Shown here in pieces: positions 51,323 through 60,225 of a DNA stretch of 64,000 nucleotides. The notes below the pieces were generated by a model. That model saw only the letters and a program-made list of their open reading frames with translations. It made no database searches and was not told the DNA's origin. The position numbers were made by a program, and so were the translations under genes. Origin of the DNA: Massiliimalia timonensis (GTDB lineage: Bacteria; Bacillota; Clostridia; Oscillospirales; Ruminococcaceae); assembly GCF_900186585.1 (NCBI RefSeq), contig NZ_FYDD01000002.1, forward strand, positions 124,001 through 188,000, in the 5' to 3' direction. How positions within the stretch are numbered: position 1 is the first letter of the stretch; every line of letters begins with the position of its first letter.

Positions 51323-52570
51323 GTGGAAAATGTTGGGGAAAAAGTAACGCCGCGGTGCGGCTTTTGCGGTAAGACAGAGGCTGAAGTTGATCTGATGCTG
51401 TATGGAAAAACAGCGTTCATTTGTGATGAGTGTGTGAGCCTGTGCTATCAGATGCTATATGAGGAAGACGAAGCGCCTTTGGCACGGCGGAAGAAAAAAG
51501 CAAAGCCGGAGCAGCCTCCGATCCTGCTGAAACCAGCAGAGATCAAAGCGGTTTTGGACGAATACGTCATTGGACAGGATGAAGCCAAGGTGACCCTGTC
51601 TGTAGCTGTGTATAATCATTATAAAAGGATCCATTGTCAGGAGGATCTGGGAGTAGAACTTCAAAAGAGCAATGTCCTGCTTCTGGGGCCGACTGGGGTA
51701 GGAAAGACATTTCTGGCTCAGACTTTGGCTAAAACATTAGACGTGCCGTTTGCGATCGCGGATGCAACTACACTGACAGAGGCCGGCTATGTGGGCGACG
51801 ACGTGGAAAACGTCCTGGTCCGTTTGCTTCAGGCTGCCGATTATGATGTAGAAGCGGCGCAGCGCGGTATCATTTATATTGATGAGATCGACAAGATCAC
51901 CCGGAAATCAGAAAATACTTCTATCACCCGTGACGTTAGCGGGGAAGGGGTACAGCAGGCCTTGTTAAAAATTATTGAGGGGACTGTTTCCAATGTCCCG
52001 CCGCAGGGCGGACGCAAACATCCTCATCAGGAATTTATCCAGATGGACACCCGCAATATCCTGTTTATCTGCGGGGGGGCGTTTGATGGGATCGAAAAAA
52101 TCGTTAATAAACGGTATAATACCTCTGCGATCGGCTTTGGGAGCGAGATCCGTTCCAAGACCGACATCAACGGGAAAGACATTATGAAAAAGGTCATCCC
52201 GCACGACCTCGTAAAATATGGGCTAATCCCAGAACTTGTGGGCCGTTTGCCGGTCATCACAGCGCTGGAGGATCTGGACGAGGCTTCTTTGGTCCGGATC
52301 TTGACAGAGCCTAAAAACTCCTTGGTAAAGCAATATCAGGCGATGTTCCACATGGATGGGGTAGAACTGGTCTTTCAGGAAGATGCGTTGAAGGCTGTTG
52401 CCAAAAAAGCGATCGAACGGAAAACCGGGGCGCGCGGTTTGCGCGGCATTTTGGAAAATGTGCTGACCAACCTGATGTTCCATATCCCTTCGGACAAAAC
52501 AGTTTCCCGTATTGTGTTAAACGCGGACAGTATTGATGATCCTGAGAAGGTAGAAATCATACATGGATAA
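51323..52570 (+). CDS. clpX: ATP-dependent Clp protease ATP-binding subunit ClpX
   Basis: A 415-residue AAA+ unfoldase. The zinc-binding domain (CGFC and CDECVSLC, residues 12-40) recognises substrates and adaptors; Walker A is GPTGVGKT, the Walker B region has IYIDEIDKI, and the RPD-like sensor and pore loop GYVGDD are present. The start is a GTG at 51323; no strong ribosome-binding site is seen, so coupling to clpP is possible. A strong terminator follows. Confidence 0.97.
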   Translation: MENVGEKVTPRCGFCGKTEAEVDLMLYGKTAFICDECVSLCYQMLYEEDEAPLARRKKKAKPEQPPILLKPAEIKAVLDEYVIGQDEAKVTLSVAVYNHYKRIHCQEDLGVELQKSNVLLLGPTGVGKTFLAQTLAKTLDVPFAIADATTLTEAGYVGDDVENVLVRLLQAADYDVEAAQRGIIYIDEIDKITRKSENTSITRDVSGEGVQQALLKIIEGTVSNVPPQGGRKHPHQEFIQMDTRNILFICGGAFDGIEKIVNKRYNTSAIGFGSEIRSKTDINGKDIMKKVIPHDLVKYGLIPELVGRLPVITALEDLDEASLVRILTEPKNSLVKQYQAMFHMDGVELVFQEDALKAVAKKAIERKTGARGLRGILENVLTNLMFHIPSDKTVSRIVLNADSIDDPEKVEIIHG

Positions 52571-52607
52571 AAATACCCGCTGAAGCTTTGTTTCAGCGGG
52601 TATTTTT
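52571..52607 (+). terminator. Terminator after clpX
   Basis: A 14-bp stem (AAATACCCGCTGAA 52571-52584 with 52592-52604 region), a 7-nt loop and T5, directly after the stop codon. Confidence 0.92.
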
Positions 52608-52635
52608 ATTGAAATGTTTTTGGTAGATTTATACA

Positions 52636-52664
52636 TTGACAGGAATAAATTTTTGTAGTATATT
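52636..52664 (+). promoter_or_regulatory. Promoter of gtrA-like gene
   Basis: TTGACA 52636-52641, a 17-nt spacer and TATATT 52659-52664, 46 nt before the ATG. Confidence 0.7.
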
Positions 52665-52709
52665 TATAAAAGCATTTAAGAAGCTACTAAATTAAGAAAA
52701 GAGTAGGAT

Positions 52710-53147
52710 ATGAAAGAAAAACTCAAAAATTTATACAAAAAGTATGAATCTTTAATTTTATACGCATTGTATGGGATTCCATCTACTGCGGTCAGCTTTG
52801 GGGGCTATGCATTGCTTATGGATGTGTTCCATTTTGATGCGGCGATTTCTTCCTTGATTTCTTGGGTGGGGGCAGTGCTTGTCAGCTTTTGCCTTTACCG
52901 CAGATTTGTGTTTAAAAGCCCGCCGGCTTCGGTGAAGCAGAAATTCCACGAACTGGTTCAATTTACCGGCGTGCGGGCTGGGACCGGCCTGTTTGAAACG
53001 GGTTTTGTGTGGGTATTTGTCAGCCGTATGGGATTGCAGCCGTATCTGTTTAAGGTGATGGCGAGTGCGATGTCTATTTTGATCAATTATCTGGTCAGCA
53101 AATTCTGTATTTTTCGTAAAGAAAAAGCAGCAGTAACAGAGGGATGA
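52710..53147 (+). CDS. GtrA-family membrane protein
   Basis: A 145-residue protein with four predicted membrane helices (about residues 15-35, 40-60, 80-100 and 108-128), typical of the GtrA flippase-like family that helps move lipid-linked sugars for cell-surface glycosylation. LYALYGIPSTAVSFG and SKFCIFRK at the end are family features. No glycosyltransferase is adjacent, so the substrate is unknown. It is monocistronic, with its own promoter and terminator. Confidence 0.88.
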   Translation: MKEKLKNLYKKYESLILYALYGIPSTAVSFGGYALLMDVFHFDAAISSLISWVGAVLVSFCLYRRFVFKSPPASVKQKFHELVQFTGVRAGTGLFETGFVWVFVSRMGLQPYLFKVMASAMSILINYLVSKFCIFRKEKAAVTEG

Positions 53148-53151
53148 AAAG

Positions 53152-53175
53152 GGACGGCAGATAGCCGTCCTTTTT
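53152..53175 (+). terminator. Terminator between convergent gtrA and M14 peptidase genes
   Basis: GGACGGC 53152-53158 pairs with GCCGTCC 53164-53170 (5-nt loop), followed by TTTTTC; an A-rich left flank lets it work on the minus strand as well. Confidence 0.85.
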
Positions 53176-53179
53176 CTTT

Positions 53180-54082
53180 TTAAAGCAGGGAGGCAATGGA
53201 AAGGGTGCCGTGCAGGCGCTGATACACCTGATTCAGGTCTGTAATAGGGAGCGGGTTGACGCCTTTTCCGATCTCAAAGGTAAACCCGGGACGGTGGAAC
53301 CGTTCAATAAACCAGTCTTTAAATCCCGCATGGGAGGCCAGCCCCTCCTGATGCACTAACTGGTAGCCGCTGTAGGCTGCAAGCAAAGAAGCGATATGGC
53401 GGCTGATTGCCGGGGTGTGGCAGCCGTACTCGTAAAATATTTCTTCCCCTTGGGAATGGAATGCAAAGGCCGCGCGTACATCGAAGCTGATACATAACTG
53501 TACCAGCGCGCGGGTCTCCGGTTCGCTGTGGGGCGTTTGCCCGCCGTATTGCCTTGGAGCAGGCCCGGTGATGCCAGCCGCCAGTTCCGCTTGTCTGCTT
53601 AGGCAGAACCCGGCGTCAAAGTTGTGGTTCAGGTCGATCCCGCGCGCGTTTGCCTGCCATGTAACGGAAGAATTTTTCAGCAGGCATTCCACAAAGCCCG
53701 CATACCGCCCCGCGCTTTGCGGACCATGCAGTGCAATTTCCACCCCGTCGGGGTTCACCATTGGGATAATCAAAAAACCTTTTTCCAACAGGGTTTCGTG
53801 CAGGCTCATGGGCTGTTTCTTTTCATTTTCTTCAATGGAACGGCATAGATCTTCCAAAAAACGGATCAAAAGAGAACAGGTCAGCCATTCCTGCGCATGA
53901 AATGCCCCTGCAAATAGGTTGACATGCCGAAGGTTTCCGATACCGACAGCATAAATTTTTCTTCCCAGAACGCTCTTCCCGATATGGAAAAGCCGCAAAA
54001 ACGGGAACTGCTTTTGAAGCTGGTGCAGCTTTTCTGCCATCAGGTCATAAGCAGGGGGAACGGAATAAAAGTCGAAATCCAT
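53180..54082 (-). CDS. M14-family zinc carboxypeptidase
   Basis: A 300-residue metallocarboxypeptidase, probably a gamma-D-glutamyl-diamino-acid or related wall-peptide peptidase. The first zinc motif HAQEW (HxxE) is at about residue 83, the third ligand His lies in AFHSQGEEI, and RGIDLNHNFDAG with NPDGVEIAL is the substrate region; the catalytic Glu is in FTFEIGKG. No signal peptide or LysM domain is seen, so cytosolic peptide recycling is more likely than surface lysis. A GGAGA-type ribosome-binding site precedes the ATG. Confidence 0.9.
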   Translation of the reverse strand: MDFDFYSVPPAYDLMAEKLHQLQKQFPFLRLFHIGKSVLGRKIYAVGIGNLRHVNLFAGAFHAQEWLTCSLLIRFLEDLCRSIEENEKKQPMSLHETLLEKGFLIIPMVNPDGVEIALHGPQSAGRYAGFVECLLKNSSVTWQANARGIDLNHNFDAGFCLSRQAELAAGITGPAPRQYGGQTPHSEPETRALVQLCISFDVRAAFAFHSQGEEIFYEYGCHTPAISRHIASLLAAYSGYQLVHQEGLASHAGFKDWFIERFHRPGFTFEIGKGVNPLPITDLNQVYQRLHGTLSIASLL

Positions 54083-54256
54083 GCTTTGCGTCTCCTTTCA
54101 AACATTAAAATATATTGAAATACCGGCTTAATTATGTGATAATAGAAATAGAGACTTCTGCTTTCGTCATTTCGCAGTAAGGACATTTCATTGATTCCAG
54201 TATCGTCCTAGCATTCTGCTTGGGAGCAGTATTTGAAAAAATGGAGGGATTTGGCC

Positions 54257-54802
54257 GTGAGGTTATATGAAGAAAGATTGTCCAGAGAAACGATTTATGA
54301 AGGAAAGATCATTGATCTTTATAAAGACCAGGTAGAACTGGAAAATGGAAAGACTGCGACCCGGGAAGTGGTGCACCATCCGGGCGGAGTCACGGTATTA
54401 GCACTGCGGGAGGATGGTGCGGCGTATGTAGTGCGCCAATTCCGTTATCCGTTTCATGAGGTGCTCACCGAACTGCCGGCAGGGAAGCTGGAACCGGGCG
54501 AGGACCCGCTGGAAGCTGCCAAACGGGAGCTGGAGGAAGAAGTTGGGGTGACGGCCTCTCACTGGGAAAGCTTGGGGCATTTGCTTCCAACTGTCGCCTA
54601 CGTAGACGAAGTGATCCACATGTATTTGGCTACCGGTTTAGAGCGGTCAAAGCAGCATTTGGATGAAGATGAATTTTTGGAAGCGGAGCCGGTGGCTTTG
54701 GAAGAATTGGTGCGGCAAATCTTGGCCGATCAGATCCGGGATGCAAAGACACAGGCGGCGGTATTAAAAGTATGGTGCAAACTTCGCAAACAGGAGGGAT
54801 AG
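54257..54802 (+). CDS. NUDIX hydrolase, ADP-ribose pyrophosphatase-like
   Basis: A 181-residue Nudix enzyme. The Nudix box is complete (G-x5-E-x7-REL-x-EE-x-G), seen as GKLEPGEDPLEAAKRELEEE then VGV. The N-terminal region EGKIIDLYKDQVEL is typical of ADP-ribose pyrophosphatases (NudF-like). A GTG start at 54257 is chosen because GGAGGG (54243-54248) lies 8 nt before it; a TTG at 54233 is less well placed. It is followed 1 nt later by the CmpB-like membrane gene, so the two are probably co-transcribed. Confidence 0.9.
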   Translation: MRLYEERLSRETIYEGKIIDLYKDQVELENGKTATREVVHHPGGVTVLALREDGAAYVVRQFRYPFHEVLTELPAGKLEPGEDPLEAAKRELEEEVGVTASHWESLGHLLPTVAYVDEVIHMYLATGLERSKQHLDEDEFLEAEPVALEELVRQILADQIRDAKTQAAVLKVWCKLRKQEG

Positions 54803-54803
54803 C

Positions 54804-55622
54804 ATGTTGGTACAAGTAGCAACTTGGTTTTTATGGCTTATGCTGTACAGTTTTTTAGGTTGGGTTTACGAGTCAACCCTCTGTTCTATTACGGCGAAAC
54901 GCCCTGTTAACCGGGGCTTTTTGAATGGTCCAATCTGTCCGATTTATGGGAGCGGTGCGTTGGTAATCATCCTTTGCTTGGGAAAAGAAGCGGATGGGAG
55001 TATTCTAAGCTTATTTTTGTCTGGAGCGGTGCTTACCTGCACGCTGGAATATATCACCTCATGGTTGATGGAAAAACTGTTTCACGCGCGCTGGTGGGAT
55101 TACAGCGAATATCGTTTTCAGATAAACGGACGCGTCTGCCTGCTGGGCGCAGTGGCATTTGGAGCTATGTCGGTCGTGATCTTAAAATGGGTGCATCCAT
55201 GGGTTTCCTCTTGGACATCAAAACTGCCTGATACTGCGGTTTTACTGATCAGTGGAATTTTGTTGGCATTGTTGGTCTGTGATATCATCGTAACGGTCCG
55301 GTCTGTCTTGCACCTGGATCAAAAGTTATCGGAGGTACAGCGGGCGTTAGACCGCGCATGGGAAAAGATGCGCGAAGACCTGCGGGAAGAATTCAGCGAA
55401 CGCCGTGGGCGTTTCCATAACCGCGGTCAGAAGATTTTGGATCATTTGGAAAAAAGCAGCCAGTGGAACGGCAGCCGCTTCAAAGAATTGTTGAATCAAA
55501 AACGTTTTCAGGAACGGCGTCTGCTGCGCGCTTATCCTCGGCTGCAATCTGTGCACCGGGAGGCGCTGGATGTGCTAAGGGCACGGCTGGAAGAATGGAA
55601 ACGGGATAAAAAATCAAAATAA
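54804..55622 (+). CDS. Putative ABC-transporter type IV (CmpB-like) membrane protein
   Basis: A 272-residue membrane protein with about four hydrophobic segments in residues 1-160. The diagnostic FLGWVYESTLCSI, GFLNGPICPIYG and LEYITSW of the CmpB-like family (PF06541) are present, followed by a long charged cytosolic tail rich in helical, possibly coiled-coil sequence (about 165-272). Its transport role is not established. ATG 54804 follows the Nudix stop by 1 nt, with GGAGG upstream. The GNAT gene is 14 nt downstream. Confidence 0.85.
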   Translation: MLVQVATWFLWLMLYSFLGWVYESTLCSITAKRPVNRGFLNGPICPIYGSGALVIILCLGKEADGSILSLFLSGAVLTCTLEYITSWLMEKLFHARWWDYSEYRFQINGRVCLLGAVAFGAMSVVILKWVHPWVSSWTSKLPDTAVLLISGILLALLVCDIIVTVRSVLHLDQKLSEVQRALDRAWEKMREDLREEFSERRGRFHNRGQKILDHLEKSSQWNGSRFKELLNQKRFQERRLLRAYPRLQSVHREALDVLRARLEEWKRDKKSK

Positions 55623-55636
55623 CTGGAGGCAGAAAA

Positions 55637-56092
55637 ATGATCCGCAACAGCTTACCCAAAGATTGTGAAGCGATTTACGACATGGTTTGTGATATGGAGC
55701 AAATAAAACTTGACAGAGAAGCTTTTGAAAAAATTTATCATGAACAAAGAAACAACATGGATTACACCTGCCTGGTCTATGAACGAGATGGGAAAGCGGC
55801 AGGTTTCCTGAATCTGCGGGTAGAGTGGCAACTGCACCATGTGCAGAGGATCGCAGAGATCATGGAATTTGTGGTGGATTACAGAAACCGGGGACAGGGT
55901 ATCGGCAGGCAACTGTTGAAGGCCGCCTGTGAAACTGCTGAAAAAATGGGCTGTACGCAGATAGAGGTGGCCTGCAACCAGATAAGAAAACGGACACATT
56001 TGTTTTATCAAAATCAGGGAATGGATCGCTCTCACTATAAATTTTCAAAATGCTTAGACAGAATGCGGGAGATAAATCGTTTAGAAATATAA
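55637..56092 (+). CDS. GNAT-family N-acetyltransferase
   Basis: A 151-residue single-domain GNAT. The acetyl-CoA pyrophosphate loop is NRGQGIGRQLL (about residues 84-94), the family Q/R-x-x-G-x-G/A pattern, preceded by the beta4 strand EIMEFVVD. The substrate is unknown. GGAGGC precedes the ATG. It is the last gene of the NUDIX-CmpB-GNAT run, with a bidirectional terminator after it. Confidence 0.9.
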   Translation: MIRNSLPKDCEAIYDMVCDMEQIKLDREAFEKIYHEQRNNMDYTCLVYERDGKAAGFLNLRVEWQLHHVQRIAEIMEFVVDYRNRGQGIGRQLLKAACETAEKMGCTQIEVACNQIRKRTHLFYQNQGMDRSHYKFSKCLDRMREINRLEI

Positions 56093-56104
56093 TTAGAATA
56101 AAAA

Positions 56105-56138
56105 AGAAGTACCAGACTAATCTGGTACTTCTTTTTTA
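56105..56138 (+). terminator. Bidirectional terminator between GNAT and Arc genes
   Basis: A 13-bp perfect stem (AAGAAGTACCAGA 56105-56117 with 56122-56134), a 4-nt loop, a T6 tail and an A-rich opposite flank. Confidence 0.9.
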
Positions 56139-56312
56139 TTCTTCCCGACTTTTTCCGGGCTTTTTCCGTTGACGGACACATTCGGTCAGCAGATATTCAA
56201 TCTGTCCGTTGATAGAACGAAAATCGTCCTCAGCCCACTTCGCAAGATCATTCCAAAGGCTGTTTGAAATACGAAGCAGGATTTGCTTTTTTCCGTTATC
56301 TTTCTGTGCCAT
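56136..56312 (-). CDS. Arc-like ribbon-helix-helix DNA-binding protein
   Basis: A 58-residue protein of the Arc/MetJ fold: a short beta strand KKQILLRIS followed by two helices (SLWNDLAKWAEDDF and INGQIEYLLTECVRQ), then a basic tail. It should act as a dimeric DNA-binding regulator. The start is taken as ATG 56312, just after the SPFH stop at 56323, so the two are coupled. This SPFH-Arc neighbourhood recurs in Firmicutes, but the target of the repressor is unknown. Confidence 0.85.
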   Translation of the reverse strand: MAQKDNGKKQILLRISNSLWNDLAKWAEDDFRSINGQIEYLLTECVRQRKKPGKSREE

Positions 56313-56322
56313 GCCGCACCGA

Positions 56323-57303
56323 TCAATAAATAGAACCGCTGTTGACGATTGGCTGGGCATCCTTATTGCCGCAAAGGACCACCAACAAATTGCTGACCAT
56401 GGCGGCTTTTCGTTCTTCATCCAGTTCTACCACTTCATTTTCACTCAGATGCTGGAGCGCCATTTCCACCATTCCAACAGCTCCTTCCACGATCTTTTGC
56501 CGGGCAGCAATAATGGCAGCCGCCTGTTGGCGCTGAAGCATAGCAGCCGCGATCTCCGGCGCATAAGAGAGGTGCGTGATGCGTACCTCCAAAATTTCAA
56601 GTCCGGCCGCTTCCACACGCTGCTGCAGATCCTGCTTCATCATGTCCGCAATTTCCTGGCTGCTTCCACGGAGAGTTTTTTCATCGCTGCCGTCAGAAAC
56701 GTCATACGGGTATTGTCGGGTAATATTCCGGGTAGCGGAGTCGCATTGGATCGAAAGGAAGGTCTTATAATTGTTGACATTAAAAACCGCTTTCGCAGTA
56801 TCCACAACACGCCAAATAACGATGGTGCCGATGATGACAGGGTTTCCCAATTCATCGTTGACGGTTTGTTTTTCATTGTTTAAGGTCATGGCTTTTAAGG
56901 ATACTTTTTTATTTTTCGGGCCGGCAGATACCGCGCCGGTCGTTGTTTGTATAGTAAGCCCGCTGGAAGCCGCGGCTGGATTGATGCTAATGCAGAAAGG
57001 GTTGACAAAGAAAAAGCCGTCTTTGCGGATGGTACCGTAATATTTGCCGAACAGTACCAATACGATCGCTTCGTTTGGCGCTACAGCTTTTAGCCCACCC
57101 CAGCAAATACTGCATACAATTATGAGTAGGCTGCCTAGGACAATGGCAATGATCCCTAATGCATTCGGCCAAATAGAGCCCAATACGATCCCGGCAAGGC
57201 CCAGCAAAAAGCCCAGAATCGTTAAAATCAGCATCAGGTAACCATTTTTTCCTTCGATTTCTTTTTCAGCGATATGTTTGTTTTGTAAGCTATCATAACT
57301 CAT
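56323..57303 (-). CDS. SPFH/band-7 domain membrane protein
   Basis: A 326-residue protein with two N-terminal hydrophobic segments (about residues 20-70), then an SPFH domain (about 75-240, GGLKAVAPNEAIVLVLFG and YDVSDGSDEKTLRGSSQE, split by other residues). A helical C-terminus follows, with the RQQAAAIIAARQKIVEGAV segment typical of a flotillin-like coil. It may scaffold membrane microdomains or hold a protease. The promoter and ribosome-binding site are in the gap to the purA-side terminator. Confidence 0.9.
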   Translation of the reverse strand: MSYDSLQNKHIAEKEIEGKNGYLMLILTILGFLLGLAGIVLGSIWPNALGIIAIVLGSLLIIVCSICWGGLKAVAPNEAIVLVLFGKYYGTIRKDGFFFVNPFCISINPAAASSGLTIQTTTGAVSAGPKNKKVSLKAMTLNNEKQTVNDELGNPVIIGTIVIWRVVDTAKAVFNVNNYKTFLSIQCDSATRNITRQYPYDVSDGSDEKTLRGSSQEIADMMKQDLQQRVEAAGLEILEVRITHLSYAPEIAAAMLQRQQAAAIIAARQKIVEGAVGMVEMALQHLSENEVVELDEERKAAMVSNLLVVLCGNKDAQPIVNSGSIY

Positions 57304-57379
57304 GACGATCCTTCTTTCAATCGAAATTGATATTTATATGATATTAAAATAATATCACTTTTCTTGTAATTGTCAAGAG

Positions 57380-57415
57380 GAAAAATAAAAAGGACCCAAA
57401 ATTTTGGGTCCTTTT
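57380..57415 (-). terminator. Terminator of purA operon
   Basis: A 28-bp palindrome (AAAAGGACCCAAAA and its complement, 57388-57415). On the minus strand a TTATTTTT run follows. It lies 2 nt past the small peptide stop and may also stop transcripts from the left. Confidence 0.88.
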
Positions 57416-57416
57416 A

Positions 57417-57542
57417 TCAATAACTTAACATCGAATAAAGTGGGATGCAGATCACACCGATCAGAAGTAAAACAGCCAGTGAAATAGAAACGATCTGCAT
57501 CGTGCGTTTTCTGCGTTGCAGCTTCTTTTCCCAGTTCTTCAT
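57417..57542 (-). CDS. Small membrane protein downstream of purA (41 aa)
   Basis: A short minus-strand frame: a basic N-terminus (KNWEKKLQRRKRT), then one hydrophobic helix (about residues 15-36), ending MLSY. The ATG lies 1 nt after the purA stop and a strong terminator follows the stop, so it fits tightly into the transcript. There is no clear ribosome-binding site, so translation would be coupled to purA. I do not recognise a family. It could be a membrane-bound regulator peptide or simply a conserved small protein. Confidence 0.6.
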   Translation of the reverse strand: MKNWEKKLQRRKRTMQIVSISLAVLLLIGVICIPLYSMLSY

Positions 57543-57543
57543 G

Positions 57544-58818
57544 TTATCTTACCAGGTTTTGATCTCTGGACGGGCCGACGCCGACCATTTTAATGGGACA
57601 GCCGACCTGTTTTTCCAGATATGCGATATAATCTTTGCAGGCCTGCGGCAGTTCCTCAAAGGATTTGCAGCCGGACAGGTCGCCGGAAAAGCCGGGAACT
57701 GTTTCATAAACCGGTTCGCAGTTAGCTAATTCATCAATATCAGCAGGATATTCATAGATCATGTCGCCATCCGGCTTTTTATAAGCAACGCAGACTTTTA
57801 AGTCACCCAGATCGCTCAAGGTATCAAATTTATTGATCGCCAGACAGGTCAGCCCGCCGGTGCGCACTGCATGGCGCATGATCACGGCGTCGAACCAGCC
57901 GGTCCGTCTTGGGCGGCCTGTTGTGGTGCCAAACTCGTTTCCGCGGTTTCGGATAGTATCGCCTGTTTCATCATTCAATTCGGTTGGGAATGGCCCCATC
58001 CCAACACGGGTGGTGTAGGCTTTTGCTACCCCGATCACTTCTTCGATAACAGTTGGCCCTACCCCTGCCCCTAACGGACAGCCGCCGGCTACTGGATGGG
58101 AAGAAGTGACATAAGGATAAGTTCCCACATCGATGTCCAGCAAGGTCGCCTGCGCGCCCTCGAACAGGACTTCCTTCCCCTCTTTAATGGCGTTATAGGT
58201 CAGGACGGATACGTCAGCTACAAATGGGGCAAGGCGTTTTGCGTAGCCGATATATTCTTCGATCACCGCATCGACATCTAAAGCCTCTCCGTCATAGATC
58301 TTGGTGATGATTTTGTTTTTCAACGCGCCTACTGCCGCTGCCTTTTTGCGGAAGATGTCTTCATGAACCAGATCGTAGATCCGGATCCCGCAGCGTTCAT
58401 ATTTATCCATATAACAAGGACCAATGCCTCTGCCGGTTGTTCCGATCTGAGCGCCGCCCAGCGCTTTTTCGCTCAAACCATCCAGCACACGGTGCCATGG
58501 CATGATCACATGTGCCCGCGGGTCGATTTTTAATGATCCACAGTTGACGCCGCGCTGTGTCAGGCCATCAATTTCTTTTAGAATATCTTGTGGGTCGATA
58601 ACAACACCACAGCCGATCAAACAGGTAGTATTCGGATACAGGATACCGGAAGGGATCAGATGAAGCTTATACACTTCTCCGTTGCTTTCCACGGTATGGC
58701 CGGCATTGTTTCCGCCTTGGGAACGTACCACCACATCAGCCTGGGAAGCAAGGATGTCAATGATCTTGCCCTTGCCCTCGTCGCCCCATTGGGTGCCTAC
58801 TACTACTTTTGTTGGCAT
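57544..58818 (-). CDS. purA: Adenylosuccinate synthetase
   Basis: A 424-residue GTP-dependent enzyme that makes adenylosuccinate from IMP and aspartate. GTQWGDEGKGK is the catalytic P-loop at residues 8-18 with the catalytic Asp, then NAGHTV, GIGPCYMDKY and the GRPRRTGWFD loop; the C-terminal GVGPSRDQ is standard. Length is typical. AGGAATCGC-type spacing precedes the start. A 41-residue membrane peptide and a terminator follow downstream. Confidence 0.97.
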   Translation of the reverse strand: MPTKVVVGTQWGDEGKGKIIDILASQADVVVRSQGGNNAGHTVESNGEVYKLHLIPSGILYPNTTCLIGCGVVIDPQDILKEIDGLTQRGVNCGSLKIDPRAHVIMPWHRVLDGLSEKALGGAQIGTTGRGIGPCYMDKYERCGIRIYDLVHEDIFRKKAAAVGALKNKIITKIYDGEALDVDAVIEEYIGYAKRLAPFVADVSVLTYNAIKEGKEVLFEGAQATLLDIDVGTYPYVTSSHPVAGGCPLGAGVGPTVIEEVIGVAKAYTTRVGMGPFPTELNDETGDTIRNRGNEFGTTTGRPRRTGWFDAVIMRHAVRTGGLTCLAINKFDTLSDLGDLKVCVAYKKPDGDMIYEYPADIDELANCEPVYETVPGFSGDLSGCKSFEELPQACKDYIAYLEKQVGCPIKMVGVGPSRDQNLVR

Positions 58819-58967
58819 TGCGATTCCTCATTTCTTTTGTATTTTCCTGAAAGCCGAAAAAGCGGCTCCCAAACATTTCAATTATAGCAAAAAATACAGA
58901 AAGATGCAAATGTAAATAATCTAAGATTCTTTTTCTTTTTTAGGCAATATGCAATAAGAAAAACAAA

Positions 58968-59013
58968 GACACCCGAAACACGAGGAGGAGGCGCCCCCTT
59001 TGTTTCGGGTGTC
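58968..59013 (-). terminator. Terminator of ABC importer-ADP-ribosylglycohydrolase operon
   Basis: A 13-bp perfect repeat (GACACCCGAAACA 58968-58980 with 59001-59013) with an inner GGCGCC. On the minus strand it is followed by TTTGTTTTTC. Confidence 0.85.
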
Positions 59014-59122
59014 CGGTGCCCGGAGCAAATGCGGATCGGGCTGCATCTATTCCGGACGGGATCGGTTTTGTTTCACGGGAAGGAGCGCCGGCAGGTGTTA
59101 TCCAGCGTTTCCCCAAAAACTA

Positions 59123-60187
59123 TTATAACAGCGCGCTCATTTTGGTATAGAATTCGTGCTCTTTTTTGAGCCGGCTGCAAAATGCGTTGTAAACGGCATC
59201 AGCGTTTTCCTGCAGGGTACGTTTGGAGTTAGTGTACGGGTTGATGCTGGTGGCATAGTCAAGCTGTGTGATCCATTTTTCCGGCAATGAGGAACCGCCG
59301 GTCAAAGCACCGGAGATCCCGGCGGCAACCGCTGCGACACAGTCGGTGTCGCGGCCCATATTTACACCAGAGAGGACAGCGTCCTTCGTATTGCCATTTA
59401 CCATTTTGAAGATGGTGATCCCTTTCGTGACAACTTCGTTGGCGTAGCTGAACGGATATGGGATGCCCTTGCCGCTGTAAACGCCGTCATAATATTGGCG
59501 CAGCTCCCGAATATCTTTCAAAGAAGCGGTTTTCTTTAACTGTTCGTCGATCTCACTGACAACAAGGTCTTTGTCACAGTTGTCATAGATCGCGCCGATC
59601 ACAGAATCCACCGTAGCATTCGGCATGGTAGCCGCCGCGATCGCAACGCCGGTCACGCAAGCCCATTTTAACCCGCGGCTGTTGGATGTCTGATAAAGCT
59701 GGCCGACCTCTAAAATATCTTCTTTGGCGGTTTCAACGTTTCCAGCATTGATGAGGCCAATGGCGTGGCAGGCGCGGGAGAAGCTGTTTAAGCCAGCATA
59801 ATCGCAGTATTTTCCTAAATCGCGGGCGGGGATACCGCTTTTCGCCATGGCGAGCAGGGTGCCTTCAAATGGCTCGGAAACCCAGCCACCGGCATTTGGA
59901 TTGGCATGGTCGATCCATGCCGCACGCACATCCTCGGCAGTGACACGTCCCTGTTTTTCCATGATGGCGGTGATCATCAGGCGTTGGCGTTCCACGCCAT
60001 CCTCTGTTGTTCCGGGTTCCCGTTTCCAGCCGTTCCCGTAATGCTCATAGGAGGTATAATCCTCTACAAAGCCAAATTGTTTTTCAATGTCCTGCCAATA
60101 CATGCCCTCAACCTGGGCGCCCATGGCTGAGCCGATATGGCAGCCGGCAATACAGCCGAAAAATTTATCTCTTAAAGTAACATTCAT
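59123..60187 (-). CDS. ADP-ribosylglycohydrolase-family protein
   Basis: A 354-residue all-helical enzyme of the DraG/ARH family. The N-terminal KFFGCIAGCHIGSAMGAQVEG and the later MGRDTDCVAAVAAGISGAL carry the metal-binding acidic residues, although the first GDAxG-type signature is altered. Family members remove ADP-ribose from proteins or hydrolyse nucleoside-like N- or O-glycosides. Its place as last gene of a sugar-importer operon suggests action on an imported glycoside rather than on a modified protein. Start at 60187; the binding-protein gene stops 38 nt before. Confidence 0.88.
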   Translation of the reverse strand: MNVTLRDKFFGCIAGCHIGSAMGAQVEGMYWQDIEKQFGFVEDYTSYEHYGNGWKREPGTTEDGVERQRLMITAIMEKQGRVTAEDVRAAWIDHANPNAGGWVSEPFEGTLLAMAKSGIPARDLGKYCDYAGLNSFSRACHAIGLINAGNVETAKEDILEVGQLYQTSNSRGLKWACVTGVAIAAATMPNATVDSVIGAIYDNCDKDLVVSEIDEQLKKTASLKDIRELRQYYDGVYSGKGIPYPFSYANEVVTKGITIFKMVNGNTKDAVLSGVNMGRDTDCVAAVAAGISGALTGGSSLPEKWITQLDYATSINPYTNSKRTLQENADAVYNAFCSRLKKEHEFYTKMSALL

Positions 60188-60225
60188 GTTTCATTTCTCC
60201 TAATCAATCAGTTGTAATGATGTCA

